Below, in pieces: positions 25,316 to 33,777 of a stretch of DNA of 64,000 nt. The notes under the pieces are model-generated. The model ran no database searches. It was not told the origin of the DNA and saw only the letters and a program-made list of their open reading frames with translations. Both the position numbers and the translations under genes were made by a program. Every line of letters begins with the position of its first letter. Position 1 is the stretch's first letter. The stretch spans positions 124,001 through 188,000 of the forward strand of contig NZ_JAQKQJ010000003.1 of assembly GCF_029109325.1 (NCBI RefSeq). Direction: 5' to 3'. Source of the DNA: Nodosilinea sp. PGN35. Its GTDB lineage: Bacteria > Cyanobacteriota > Cyanobacteriia > Phormidesmidales > Phormidesmidaceae.

Positions 25316-28300
25316 GTGACTGAGCCTGCGATTCGCGAAGCGATCCGTTCCGGAAACGCCCCTTCTACCTCCCCCACCGCAACACCTGGCCTGCCGCGCC
25401 AGCGGTGGCAGGTGGCCATGGCAGATGCCCCCCTCGCGACTTCCCTGGCCCAGGTCACGGGGCTGTCGCCGCTGCTCACCCAGGTGCTGGTCAACCGGGG
25501 CATTACCACTGCGGCTCAGGCTACCGATTTTCTTGACCCCGAGCGGCAGCAGTTGCCCTCACCCCTGGCGGAGTTCCCTGACCTGGCGGCGAGTTTGGAG
25601 CTGTTGGTGGCAGCGATTGACACCCAGCAGGCGATCGCCATCTGCGGCGACTACGATGCCGACGGTATGACCAGCACCGCCCTGCTGCTGCGGGCGCTGC
25701 GGGCGCTGGGGGCGCAGGTGAGCTACACCATCCCCAGCCGCATGGCCGAGGGCTACGGCCTCAACACCCGCATCGTCGAAGACTGTTACGCCGAGGGGGT
25801 GAGCATCATTCTCACGGTGGACAACGGCATTGCGGCGGTGGCCCCGATCGCCCGCGCCCGCGAGCTGGGCCTGGCGGTAATCGTCACCGACCACCACGAC
25901 ATTCCCCCGGAGATTCCGCCCGCCAACGCGATTTTGAACCCCAAGCTGCTGAGCGAGGCTTCGCCCTACCGGGGGGTAGCGGGGGTGGGGGTGGCCTACA
26001 TTTTGGCGGTGTGCCTGGCCCAGGCCCTGGGGCGCACCCAGGATTTGACCGGGCCGCTGCTGGAGCTGTTTACCCTGGGCACCATTGCCGATCTGGCCCC
26101 GCTGACGGGGGTAAACCGCCGCTGGGTGCGGCGGGGGCTGGGGCTATTGCCCAGGTCGCGCCTGTTTGGCATTCAGGCGCTGATTCAGGTGGCGGGGCTG
26201 GCGGATCAGAGCAAGCCGCTCAAGCCCGAGCACATCGGCTTTCGCCTGGGGCCGCGCATCAACGCCGTGGGCCGGATTGCCGATCCGCAGATCGTCATCG
26301 ATCTGCTCACCACCGACGACGTGGGGGTAGCCCTGGAGCGGGCCATGCAGTGCGAGCAGATCAACGGCACCCGCCAAGATCTCTGCCAGAGCATTGAGCA
26401 GGAGGCGATCGCCTGGTGTGAGCAGCAGCGGGCGATCGGTGCGGTGGACATTGAGCGCGATCGCGTGCTGGTGGTGGTGCAGCCGGGCTGGCACCACGGC
26501 GTCATCGGCATTGTGGCCTCGCGGCTGGTGGAGCGCTACGGGGTGCCCGTGTTCATCGGCACCTACGAGGACGACGACCACAAAATCATTCGCGGTTCGG
26601 CGCGGGGCATCCCTGAGTTTGACGTGTTTGCCGCCCTACAAACCTGCCACGACCTGATGGAAAAGTTTGGCGGCCACCGGGCGGCGGGGGGCTTCTCGTT
26701 TTTGGCCAACCGGCTGCGCCAGGTGACCACGCGGCTGTCCCACTACGCCTGCCAGACCCTCTCGGTCGATCTCCTCAAACCGCTGGTGAAAATCGACAGT
26801 CAGGCCAGCCTGGGGGAGGTAGACCAGGAGTTATTTGACCAGATCGACCACCTGCACCCCTGCGGCATTGAGAACCCCGATCCCGTATTTTGGACGCCGA
26901 ATGTGCGGGTGCTGGAGCAGCAGACCGTGGGCCGCAACCGCGACCACCTGAAGCTGGTGCTGGCCGAAGCGGGAGGCAATACGACCATCAAGGCGATCGC
27001 CTGGCGCTGGGGCGAATATTACCCCCTGCCCAGCCACCTCGATGTGGCCTATAAACTCAAGCAGAACGAGTGGCAGGGCAGCACCAGCGTGGAGCTAGAG
27101 CTAGTCGGCGTGCGGCTGGCGGCGGGGGCTCCACCACTCGAGGTTCAAAATACGGGCCATGGGGCTAGCCCAGATGGGCCGCTGCCGACCCGCCTGGCCG
27201 GGCCATCGCTGCCCAGGGTCACGGTTCCCCTGGCGGCCAGGGCCGGAGAAAGGCTGACCCTGCGGGAGGCCGAGCTGCCCCCAGATGCTGCGCCATCCCT
27301 GGTGGAAAGCGAGCTAGAGGCGATTCCGGGACGGATCGCTCCGCGAATCGCCCCCCCGGATCCGGCTGTCCCCGACCCAGCCCCCCCGGCTCCAGCGGCC
27401 CCCCATGCCGCCGAATTCATCTACAGCAACCGCCGCTACTCGGCGACCACCAAAATCTCCCCCCAAACCGAGCCAGCGACCACTACGTTGACTATCAGCA
27501 ACCCCGAGGGCCAGCGGCTGGTCGTCAACCGGGGAGATCAGCAGGGCTGGCTCTACCTGCCCGGAGAATCGGCCAAACCCGTTGACCTCAGCGAGCCCCA
27601 CTACGGCAACCTGGTGCGGGCCGGGGCGGCGGCGGTCGAGCTTCAGAAGCTGGCGCAGCAGCTGGCGGCGGCCACCGCCCAGCTGGCCGAGCAGGACGCC
27701 CTCCTGGCAGAACAGAAGGCTCTACTCACCCAAAAAGAGGCTCAGCTCAGCGAGGTAAAGGCTGAGCATGCGGCCCTCCTCAAGGCCCAAATTCAGGGGA
27801 GACAGTCCCAGCCCGCTCCCGCTGACCATGGGAAGGTAGGGGGCACCCAGACTCCGGCCATACCGGTTCAGCCCGCTGCGGCCCCCCCAGCTGTCGCGCC
27901 CACCGAACTCTCCCCCGCCGCCGCGCCTCCCCCTCAGTCGCCGTCGCCCGCCAGGGGGTCGCCCGCCCCAGTTCAGGCGGCCCCCAGGGCCGCCTCCAGA
28001 GCCGCCCCGCCGCCCAGGGTAGAACTATCAGGGGCGGCGGCCCCAGCTGCCGCTCCACCGCTAAAGCTTGACGAGGCCAAGCAGCAGGTGCGCCAGGGCT
28101 TGAGCGATCGCGTCTGGTATTGTCTCAGCGCCGACAGCCAAACAGACCTGGCCCTGGCGGTAGCCCACCTGGCCACCGCCAGCGGCCCTCAGGCCGATGC
28201 CGCTGCCGTAGCCGGGCTGGCCACGGTGCTTGAACGCGAGCTGTTGCAGCCCCTGCTGAGCGACTTTGCCAGCTATGGCGATCAGACCGGCGATCGCGAT

Positions 28301-28702
28301 CTGGCCGCCCTGGCCAGCGACCTGGCCGAGGCATCGAGCCTGGCGGCGCTGCCGCCCCTGCTGAGCGAAACCTGGCGATCGCTGACTGCCAAAGCCCTGG
28401 CCGCCGCCAACAAACCCCGCAAAGCCCTGCACGAAACCACCCACGCCGACACCAGCGCCACCCCCTTCCCCATTGACGACAGCCACCGGGTGATGCTCGA
28501 CGAATTTCTCCAGGGGTGGGATCACCCCATTGCCCGCTGGCTGACCGGGGGCGGGGCCGAAGCTGCCTCTGACCTGGCCCAGGTGGCCCAGTTGCAGCAG
28601 CGGGCTAGGGGCTCTCTGCCGCTGTGGCAAGGGCAAATGCTGCAACATTTAGTGCTGGGGCAGCGTCAAAAAAAGGGAATTTTACAGAAAATTTTTGGGT
28701 AA
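25316..28702 (+). CDS. recJ: RecJ single-stranded-DNA exonuclease with long C-terminal extension
   Basis: The N-terminal ~600 residues form a complete RecJ: DYDADG (112-117), VDNG (168-171), TDHHDIP (191-197), then the DHHA1 glycine-rich GGHRAAGGF motif (about 457) and an OB-like region. RecJ degrades 5' ends of ssDNA in recombination and mismatch repair. Typical RecJ is 550-800 aa; this one is 1128. The extra ~500 residues comprise a Pro/Ala-rich linker, a short folded piece (about 700-770), a coiled coil (about 775-826), a second Pro/Ala linker (about 835-920) and a helical C-terminal domain ending in QKKGILQKIFG. The GTG start is used because an upstream ATG is blocked by a stop. Confidence 0.92.
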   Translation: MTEPAIREAIRSGNAPSTSPTATPGLPRQRWQVAMADAPLATSLAQVTGLSPLLTQVLVNRGITTAAQATDFLDPERQQLPSPLAEFPDLAASLELLVAAIDTQQAIAICGDYDADGMTSTALLLRALRALGAQVSYTIPSRMAEGYGLNTRIVEDCYAEGVSIILTVDNGIAAVAPIARARELGLAVIVTDHHDIPPEIPPANAILNPKLLSEASPYRGVAGVGVAYILAVCLAQALGRTQDLTGPLLELFTLGTIADLAPLTGVNRRWVRRGLGLLPRSRLFGIQALIQVAGLADQSKPLKPEHIGFRLGPRINAVGRIADPQIVIDLLTTDDVGVALERAMQCEQINGTRQDLCQSIEQEAIAWCEQQRAIGAVDIERDRVLVVVQPGWHHGVIGIVASRLVERYGVPVFIGTYEDDDHKIIRGSARGIPEFDVFAALQTCHDLMEKFGGHRAAGGFSFLANRLRQVTTRLSHYACQTLSVDLLKPLVKIDSQASLGEVDQELFDQIDHLHPCGIENPDPVFWTPNVRVLEQQTVGRNRDHLKLVLAEAGGNTTIKAIAWRWGEYYPLPSHLDVAYKLKQNEWQGSTSVELELVGVRLAAGAPPLEVQNTGHGASPDGPLPTRLAGPSLPRVTVPLAARAGERLTLREAELPPDAAPSLVESELEAIPGRIAPRIAPPDPAVPDPAPPAPAAPHAAEFIYSNRRYSATTKISPQTEPATTTLTISNPEGQRLVVNRGDQQGWLYLPGESAKPVDLSEPHYGNLVRAGAAAVELQKLAQQLAAATAQLAEQDALLAEQKALLTQKEAQLSEVKAEHAALLKAQIQGRQSQPAPADHGKVGGTQTPAIPVQPAAAPPAVAPTELSPAAAPPPQSPSPARGSPAPVQAAPRAASRAAPPPRVELSGAAAPAAAPPLKLDEAKQQVRQGLSDRVWYCLSADSQTDLALAVAHLATASGPQADAAAVAGLATVLERELLQPLLSDFASYGDQTGDRDLAALASDLAEASSLAALPPLLSETWRSLTAKALAAANKPRKALHETTHADTSATPFPIDDSHRVMLDEFLQGWDHPIARWLTGGGAEAASDLAQVAQLQQRARGSLPLWQGQMLQHLVLGQRQKKGILQKIFG

Positions 28703-28781
28703 TCTCCCTGATCCTACGGTTGCTCAGGGTAAGGTGGTTTGAAAGCTGCCCCCAGCCCCGAGACAATCGTTGCTTCCTCCG

Positions 28782-29735
28782 ATGGTCAATCTGCCCTTGA
28801 AGCCCCAATTTTTGCTCGTTTGCGGCCTCTCGGCGGCGCTGGTGTCCTGCACGGGCGAGGGGCAGGGCAGCAGCGGCCCGACTCGGTTTGTCAGCATTCA
28901 GCCCATTCAGGTGTGCGACGACTTCGGCATCTTCTGCGCCGATCTGGCCACCTTTGAAGAAGCCACCCGCAAAATCTGGGCCCAGGCCAACCTCGACATC
29001 AGCTTTTTGGCCCCCAACCGGCTCAACGCCAGCCGCTTTCTCACCATCGACAACCAGGACGAATTTGCCGAGCTGTCGTTTGCGGGTGGGGCCGGAGCCT
29101 TTGGCCGCAACCCGCTTTCGACCCGCACCTCCGGCCCTATCAACATGTGGTTTGTGGAGAGCATCTTTCCCTTTCAGGGGATGGAAACCCTCGGCCTCGC
29201 CTGGATTGACCAAAACGGCATTTTAATTGACGACGATATTCTCACTTTCAATAACGGCGTTGGCCGCCTCGACACCGTGGCCCACGAAATTGGCCACAAC
29301 CTGGGCCTCACCCACGAGGGCTTTGGGGCCGGTGGGGCAAACAACCTGATGACCGACGGCAGCTTTCGCAACTCACCCAGTACCATCGGCGACATTACCC
29401 CCGACGGCGCAAACCTCGATCGCCTCACCGCTCGCCAGATTGAGGTGGCCCGCCGCAGTGGCCTGACTCGGGCCAATCCAGCGCTGGCGGGAGACATCCC
29501 GCCAGCGGGAGCCGCCACTCAGCCGCTACTGGCCGACAGCTCGGCCCTTTCCCCCGATACCCTGCCTCCCAGCCCCGCCCTGGACACCCTGCCCCCGGTC
29601 ACCTACCTGGCCCTCCAGCCCGAAGCGGCCTTTGCGGCCCCAGCGGCCCCGCGCCCCATTCCCGACGGCCCTGCCATGGGCTGGATGACGGCGGTGCTGC
29701 TGGCGGGATACCTGGGCTGGCGGCGGAGGTCATAA
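28782..29735 (+). CDS. Secreted zinc metalloprotease lipoprotein with C-terminal anchor
   Basis: The 317-residue protein starts MVNLPLKPQFLLVCG and has a lipobox-like LVSC (Cys23). The metzincin motif HEIGHNLGLTH (168-178) supplies three zinc-binding His and the catalytic Glu, suggesting an M10/M12-like protease. A Pro-rich spacer (about 230-290) leads to a C-terminal hydrophobic helix followed by three arginines (GYLGWRRRS), like the tail of PEP-CTERM-type sorted proteins, although the Pro-Glu-Pro box itself is not present. It could be held at the membrane at both ends. It overlaps the next gene by one base (TAATG). Confidence 0.8.
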   Translation: MVNLPLKPQFLLVCGLSAALVSCTGEGQGSSGPTRFVSIQPIQVCDDFGIFCADLATFEEATRKIWAQANLDISFLAPNRLNASRFLTIDNQDEFAELSFAGGAGAFGRNPLSTRTSGPINMWFVESIFPFQGMETLGLAWIDQNGILIDDDILTFNNGVGRLDTVAHEIGHNLGLTHEGFGAGGANNLMTDGSFRNSPSTIGDITPDGANLDRLTARQIEVARRSGLTRANPALAGDIPPAGAATQPLLADSSALSPDTLPPSPALDTLPPVTYLALQPEAAFAAPAAPRPIPDGPAMGWMTAVLLAGYLGWRRRS

Positions 29736-30337
29736 TGTTGGCGGGCTTGATCGGCAGTCTGCTGTGGGGCCAGCTTGCGATCGCCCCTGCCCCGGCCCTG
29801 CCCCGGCCCGCTTTCACTCTGCTGTCGCTGCCTATGCTGGGCCGAGATGCCATTCCCTACCCGCCCCTGCTGCGCCAGGCGTCGTCGCCCGCCGGGGTCT
29901 ACCACCTGATTCTGACCCTGGAGCAAGACCCGTCCGGTGGGCGGCATACCGCAGCGAGCCTGTTTGAAACCAGGGGCGATCGCTGCCAGCGGGTCTGGGC
30001 GCACACGCTGCCCCACAGCTACGGCCCCCGTCTGGCCCTGGTGAACGACGGCGGCACCGTCGTGCTGCTTGACGAGTGGATCAACGTCGCCAGCCCCCGC
30101 GCCATCGTGGTGATGGGTCGTACTGGCGCGGTCGAGGCTGAGTATGGCTTTGACGACATTGTGCGAGTCACGGGGCAAACCCGAGCAGCGGTGGTCGAAC
30201 AGGCCGCCCAGGGCTTTTGGCTCAGCGGTCAGCCACACCTGGAGCGCGGCGGCTTGCGGGTGGCCATTCCCGCCGCCGGGGGGCATCTCGCCCTCAATCT
30301 GGCCACCGGAGAGCTGACCTTTGATTCCGAATCCTGA
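29735..30337 (+). CDS. Secreted protein of unknown function
   Basis: The 200-residue protein has an N-terminal hydrophobic signal-like stretch (MLAGLIGSLLWGQLAIAPAPA). The body alternates beta-like segments such as VYHLILTLEQDPSGG, RLALVNDGGTVVLLDEW and RAIVVMGRTG, suggestive of a beta-propeller or beta-sandwich fragment. I do not recognise the family. Its start codon overlaps the metalloprotease stop, so the two are co-expressed and the protein may be a partner, inhibitor or substrate of the protease. Confidence 0.65.
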   Translation: MLAGLIGSLLWGQLAIAPAPALPRPAFTLLSLPMLGRDAIPYPPLLRQASSPAGVYHLILTLEQDPSGGRHTAASLFETRGDRCQRVWAHTLPHSYGPRLALVNDGGTVVLLDEWINVASPRAIVVMGRTGAVEAEYGFDDIVRVTGQTRAAVVEQAAQGFWLSGQPHLERGGLRVAIPAAGGHLALNLATGELTFDSES

Positions 30338-30350
30338 TACCGTCTTTGAC

Positions 30351-30454
30351 CACAGCTGTAGCCAGTCTGGTTAGGACAGTTTCCCTAAAAACGTTTGAGC
30401 GTTCAAACGTTTCTAAAGCTTCTGATTGTCCTAATCCAGGTGACTATGGCTATA
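30351..30454 (+). repeat. MITE-like palindromic element, copy D
   Basis: This is the best-defined copy. The left end CAGCTGTAGCCAGTCTGG and right end CCAGGTGACTATGGCTATA form imperfect terminal inverted repeats, each continuing into TTAGGACA/TGTCCTAA. The centre is an ACGTTTGA...TCAAACGT palindrome. About 104 bp, no coding capacity. Confidence 0.82.
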
Positions 30455-30488
30455 TCCCACAAGATGCTGCCAGCTCTCCCCGATGCCA

Positions 30489-30632
30489 CTAGTGTTCAGT
30501 CAAGTATTTATTGACGAGCTAACGGGGTGACGGTCTACGGTAAACGGTTCACGGCTCGCCTTAAACCGCTTACCGTGAACCGTGAACCCTGAAGCCACGT
30601 CCCCCGTCATTGTTTTTTTGACTAAACACTAG
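30489..30632. repeat. Second MITE-like inverted-repeat element, 144 bp
   Basis: The terminal inverted repeats are CTAGTGTTCAGTCAA and TTGACTAAACACTAG. Inside lie nested symmetrical parts: CGGGGTGACG against CGTCCCCCGTCA and GGTAAACGGTTCACGG against CCGTGAACCGTGAACC. It is unrelated to the neighbouring copy D element. The region from 30338 to the next gene is thus almost entirely repeat DNA. Confidence 0.75.
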
Positions 30633-30749
30633 ATACATTCCGCCTAGACCATGGGGCGGCTGAATAGAGCCGAGCTTCTAAGGTGGGAATGTCCGCCCCC
30701 TCGAACCGCGAATGGGGCTGCTATAAAGAAAAGAAACGGTTCAACAGCT

Positions 30750-31454
30750 ATGGCCAAGGGCGATCAAATCTACGTGCTGCGCGATCTGGCCGGGGTGCCG
30801 GGGCTATACCAGCACCACGGCATCGACTGCGGCGACGACACCGTCATCCACTACAGCAAAGCTCGAGAAATTGCTGAAATTGCCCGCACCAGCTACGAGG
30901 CGTTCTCCTGGGGCAAGGCGGTCTATCCGGTGCGGCAGTCCATCATTTACCCGCCTGACACCGTGGTCGAGCGGGCTACCAGCCGCCTGGGCGAGCGTCA
31001 GTACGACCTGCTACTCAACAACTGCGAACACTTCGCCAACTGGTGCACCACCGGACGCAGCGAGAGTCGCCAGCTGGCTAGTTTTGGCCTCCAGCCCGGC
31101 CAGCTCAACCTGCCCGAACTGCGGCGGCTGGCCGAGCGCGACCACCACGTCACCACCCCTGAGCAAGCCCGCGCCAACTTTCGCAAAGCCCTGGGCGACA
31201 TCGCCACCGCCTACAACACCACCCTCGCCGACCAGCAGGCGGCCTACAAAACCGCCGAGGAGTGGCACCGCGTTGCCCAAAAAGCCCTGGCCATCAACCG
31301 CGAAGACCTGGCCCGCGCCGCCCTGCACCGCAAAGTTGCCGCCAACCAGCGGATCGAAACTCTCACTGCCCAGCTGGGTGAGCTGGTGGAGCTAGAGCTG
31401 AACCTTCAGCGGAATCGGGCGTTTGCGGAGCGGCAGGGGGGAGTAGGGGGGTAG
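30750..31454 (+). CDS. LRAT-domain (NlpC/P60-superfamily) protein
   Basis: The start at ATG 30750 (MAKGDQIYVL) gives 234 residues. The N-terminal ~100 residues have the lecithin:retinol-acyltransferase layout: the QHHGIDCGDDTVIHY stretch with His23 and His34, and the catalytic NCEHFANWC motif with Cys92. LRAT-like bacterial enzymes transfer acyl groups or cleave ester/thioester bonds; the substrate is unknown. The C-terminal ~110 residues are helical and charged, probably coiled-coil. The gene is bracketed by copies D and E of the palindromic element and has no operon partner. Confidence 0.82.
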   Translation: MAKGDQIYVLRDLAGVPGLYQHHGIDCGDDTVIHYSKAREIAEIARTSYEAFSWGKAVYPVRQSIIYPPDTVVERATSRLGERQYDLLLNNCEHFANWCTTGRSESRQLASFGLQPGQLNLPELRRLAERDHHVTTPEQARANFRKALGDIATAYNTTLADQQAAYKTAEEWHRVAQKALAINREDLARAALHRKVAANQRIETLTAQLGELVELELNLQRNRAFAERQGGVGG

Positions 31455-31492
31455 GGAGTAGGGGGGTGGGGAGTGGGGAGTAGGGGGTGTGG
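31436..31492. repeat. G-rich heptamer-type tandem repeat
   Basis: Variable units of GGGGAGTAGGGG/GGGGAGT overlap the 3' end of the LRAT-like gene. The complementary CTACCCCC repeat occurs at 36470-36511, and shorter forms are at 13141-13165. Confidence 0.6.
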
Positions 31493-31530
31493 GAGAAACC
31501 CTTCTGTTTTCTCGGTAGGTTTGGCTTTGT

Positions 31531-31649
31531 TGTAGCTGTAGCCAGCTTGGTCAGGACAATTCTGGTCAGGACAATTTCCCCAGGAACGTTCAAACGTTTG
31601 AACGTTCCTGGGGTTGCTGAATGTCTTAACCCAATTGACCATGGCTGTA
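31531..31649 (+). repeat. MITE-like palindromic element, copy E with perfect 36-bp palindrome
   Basis: The left end TGTAGCTGTAGCCAGCTTGG and right end CCAATTGACCATGGCTGTA match copy D. Its centre, 31578-31613, is a perfect 36-bp palindrome (CCCCAGGAACGTTCAAAC and its exact reverse complement). The sequence GGTCAGGACAATT is partly duplicated at the left (31549 and 31564), making this the longest copy. Confidence 0.82.
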
Positions 31650-31714
31650 CAAAATCTTTACTCCACCAGTTTCTACTGCACCAAGTTTTGCGCTGGGCAA
31701 CTAAACCCTTGCCC

Positions 31715-32626
31715 CTACGGGGTGTTTTCGACCCACAGAATTGATTTCACCGGTCGCTGTACCAGTTCGCCGCTGGCATTGAGGCGACCGTAGTGGGTGG
31801 TGCCGTCAACCACCAGCGTTGAGGAGCTGCCGCCGTCGAGGTTGAGGGCCTGCACCACGCCGCGATCGCCCAAAAACGCCGCCATCTCCGCCATGGTCAT
31901 GCCGCTGGGCGACACCCCCGGCACCTGGGCCGCCATCGCCAGCACCACGCCGCCGTCAGCCGTCAGCCCCACCGCCGATCGCGCGTTGAGCGACTGACTG
32001 CCCAGGGCATCGCGCCCGGCGGCGCGATCCACAAAGCCCTCTGCCACCGATGTATCTTGGGGCAGCAGCTGGGGGCCAGCCCCCACCGCATCGACCAGGG
32101 TGCAGCCCGCTGGCACGGGTTCGCTGTGCAGGGCGATGGCGTAGCTGGGGGTGCCGCCGCAGTCGTAGCGGCGAAATTCTGAACGGTTGAGAATGCGATC
32201 CATATAGCTGGCCAGGTCTGGATTGCCCACCAGCCGCTCGTTTTGGCTGGGGTCGGCCACCAGCGCCCCGTCTATCACCACGTGGGAGGTCGTCAGGCCG
32301 TTGTTGGGGTCAAAAAAACCGGCGTTGATGGCAGCCGCGACGCACCCTGCGCCCTCACACACCTGGGCCGCAATCTGCTCTACCCGCGCCAGTTCATCCA
32401 CCGCAGCCGCCCGCACCGGGTAGCGCGCCGGATCGGCGATCGTCACCAGGTGCACCGTGGCGCTGGCTAGGGCGACGGTTTCGTAGCTCGGCGGCACAGG
32501 CAGGGCTTCGAGGGTGCCGGCCCCCTCCATCGCGGCATCGGCGTCAGTGGGGACGGGGGCACAGCCCAGCAGCCCTGCGGTTGTGACCAGACCAAGGGCA
32601 AAGCATGGCAACGGGATAGAACGCAT
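31715..32626 (-). CDS. Phosphodiester glycosidase (NAGPA-like) family lipoprotein
   Basis: The 303-residue protein begins with a signal peptide ending in lipobox LLGC (Cys22). The NAGPA/phosphodiester-glycosidase core is recognisable from AAINAGFFDPNNG (about 98-110) and the near-C-terminal ALNLDGGSSSTLVVDG. Members cleave GlcNAc-1-phosphodiester bonds; in bacteria the substrate is probably an exopolysaccharide or wall polymer. It is likely anchored in the outer-membrane or periplasmic space. It diverges from a pair of glycosyltransferase genes, consistent with a surface-glycan theme. Confidence 0.87.
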   Translation of the reverse strand: MRSIPLPCFALGLVTTAGLLGCAPVPTDADAAMEGAGTLEALPVPPSYETVALASATVHLVTIADPARYPVRAAAVDELARVEQIAAQVCEGAGCVAAAINAGFFDPNNGLTTSHVVIDGALVADPSQNERLVGNPDLASYMDRILNRSEFRRYDCGGTPSYAIALHSEPVPAGCTLVDAVGAGPQLLPQDTSVAEGFVDRAAGRDALGSQSLNARSAVGLTADGGVVLAMAAQVPGVSPSGMTMAEMAAFLGDRGVVQALNLDGGSSSTLVVDGTTHYGRLNASGELVQRPVKSILWVENTP

Positions 32627-32746
32627 AGGGCCGCACTCACAGGGGTTGCGTTCAGCAGTATAACGGCTGGATCAGCGACTTAGCGGTTCTGCCGCCGCGA
32701 CATGCGGCGGCGGGATGGGCATACTGGAACCAGCTTGCGCAACGGA

Positions 32747-32772
32747 TTACTTAGCGAATTACTTAGCGAATT
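32747..32772. promoter_or_regulatory. Tandem 12-bp repeat upstream of glycosyltransferase pair
   Basis: TTACTTAGCGAA occurs twice in direct succession, ending 13 bp before the ATG of the GT2 gene. Its place in the 5' leader suggests a regulatory or translational role, but short duplications of this kind also arise by slippage. Confidence 0.3.
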
Positions 32773-32784
32773 GTGTGACGGGCA

Positions 32785-33777
32785 ATGACGGTTCCCACTG
32801 TGACGACGGCGGCGGCTCAGCCGAGGGTCTATCCTTCGGTGTCGGTGATCGTGCCGATCTACAACGGTGAGGCCGACCTGCCGGCCCTAGTTGAGCGGCT
32901 GCTGGCTCAGCAATACCCTGGTGATCGCGTCGAGATTTTGCTGGTGGATAACGGCAGCGGCGATCGCACCCCCTCCCTGCTGCAAGCCGCCGTCGCCGCC
33001 GCCGCCGCCCGGGGGGTCTGCCTGCGCGCCCTGCCCTACAGCGCCATCCAAAGCTCCTACGCCGCCCGCAATGCGGGTATTGCCGCCGCCAGAGGAGATA
33101 TTCTTGCCTTTACCGATGCCGACTGTCAGCCAGAGCCGGGCTGGCTGGCTGCCCTGGTGCAGCCCTTTAGCAACCCAGCGGTCGGCCTGGTGGCCGGAGA
33201 GATCAACGCCTTGGCCAGCCACAACTGGCTGGAGCGCTACGCCGATCGCCAGGGCACCCTCTCCCAGCGCAACACCCTCAACCACGGCTTTTTGCCCTAC
33301 GGCCAGACGGCGAACCTGGCGGTGCGGGCCGAGATTTTGGGTACAGTTGGGTGCTTTCGTCCCCACCTGACCACGGGCGGGGACGCCGACCTGTGCTGGC
33401 GCATTCAGCAGGGCACCGACTGGCGGCTTGTCCACGCTGCCGATGCGATTGTCTACCATCGCCATCGAGATACCCTAGACGGCCTCCGCCACCAGTGGCA
33501 CCGCTACGGCTGCTCCAACCGCTACCTGCACGAGCTGCACGGGGTAGACCTGATGCGCCCCCTCACCGCCAAAGAAATTCGCTATCGGCTGCTGCGCTGG
33601 GGGCTCAAGGAACTGCCCCAGGCCGCCGTCAAGCTGCTGCTCGGCCAGGGTACGGCGCTGGAACTGGCGATTACGCCGCTCGATCTCTGGTGCGCCCGCG
33701 CCCGCACCCAGGGGCAGGCTGAGACCCGGCTGGTTGACCAGGCCCGCACCATCGCCTATCTGGGAGAACCGATCTGA
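32785..33777 (+). CDS. Glycosyltransferase family 2
   Basis: The 330-residue protein opens with the GT-A nucleotide-binding region: SVIVPIYNGEADLPAL, DNGSGDRTP and DADCQPEPGW (DxD metal site near residue 113). The C-terminal third has the GGDADLCWRIQ acceptor-side motif (EDxDL-like). No transmembrane helices are evident, so it acts at the cytosolic face of the membrane. Its stop overlaps the next gene's ATG by one base (TGATG), so it is coupled with the GT4 gene. The donor sugar and acceptor are unknown. Confidence 0.9.
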   Translation: MTVPTVTTAAAQPRVYPSVSVIVPIYNGEADLPALVERLLAQQYPGDRVEILLVDNGSGDRTPSLLQAAVAAAAARGVCLRALPYSAIQSSYAARNAGIAAARGDILAFTDADCQPEPGWLAALVQPFSNPAVGLVAGEINALASHNWLERYADRQGTLSQRNTLNHGFLPYGQTANLAVRAEILGTVGCFRPHLTTGGDADLCWRIQQGTDWRLVHAADAIVYHRHRDTLDGLRHQWHRYGCSNRYLHELHGVDLMRPLTAKEIRYRLLRWGLKELPQAAVKLLLGQGTALELAITPLDLWCARARTQGQAETRLVDQARTIAYLGEPI

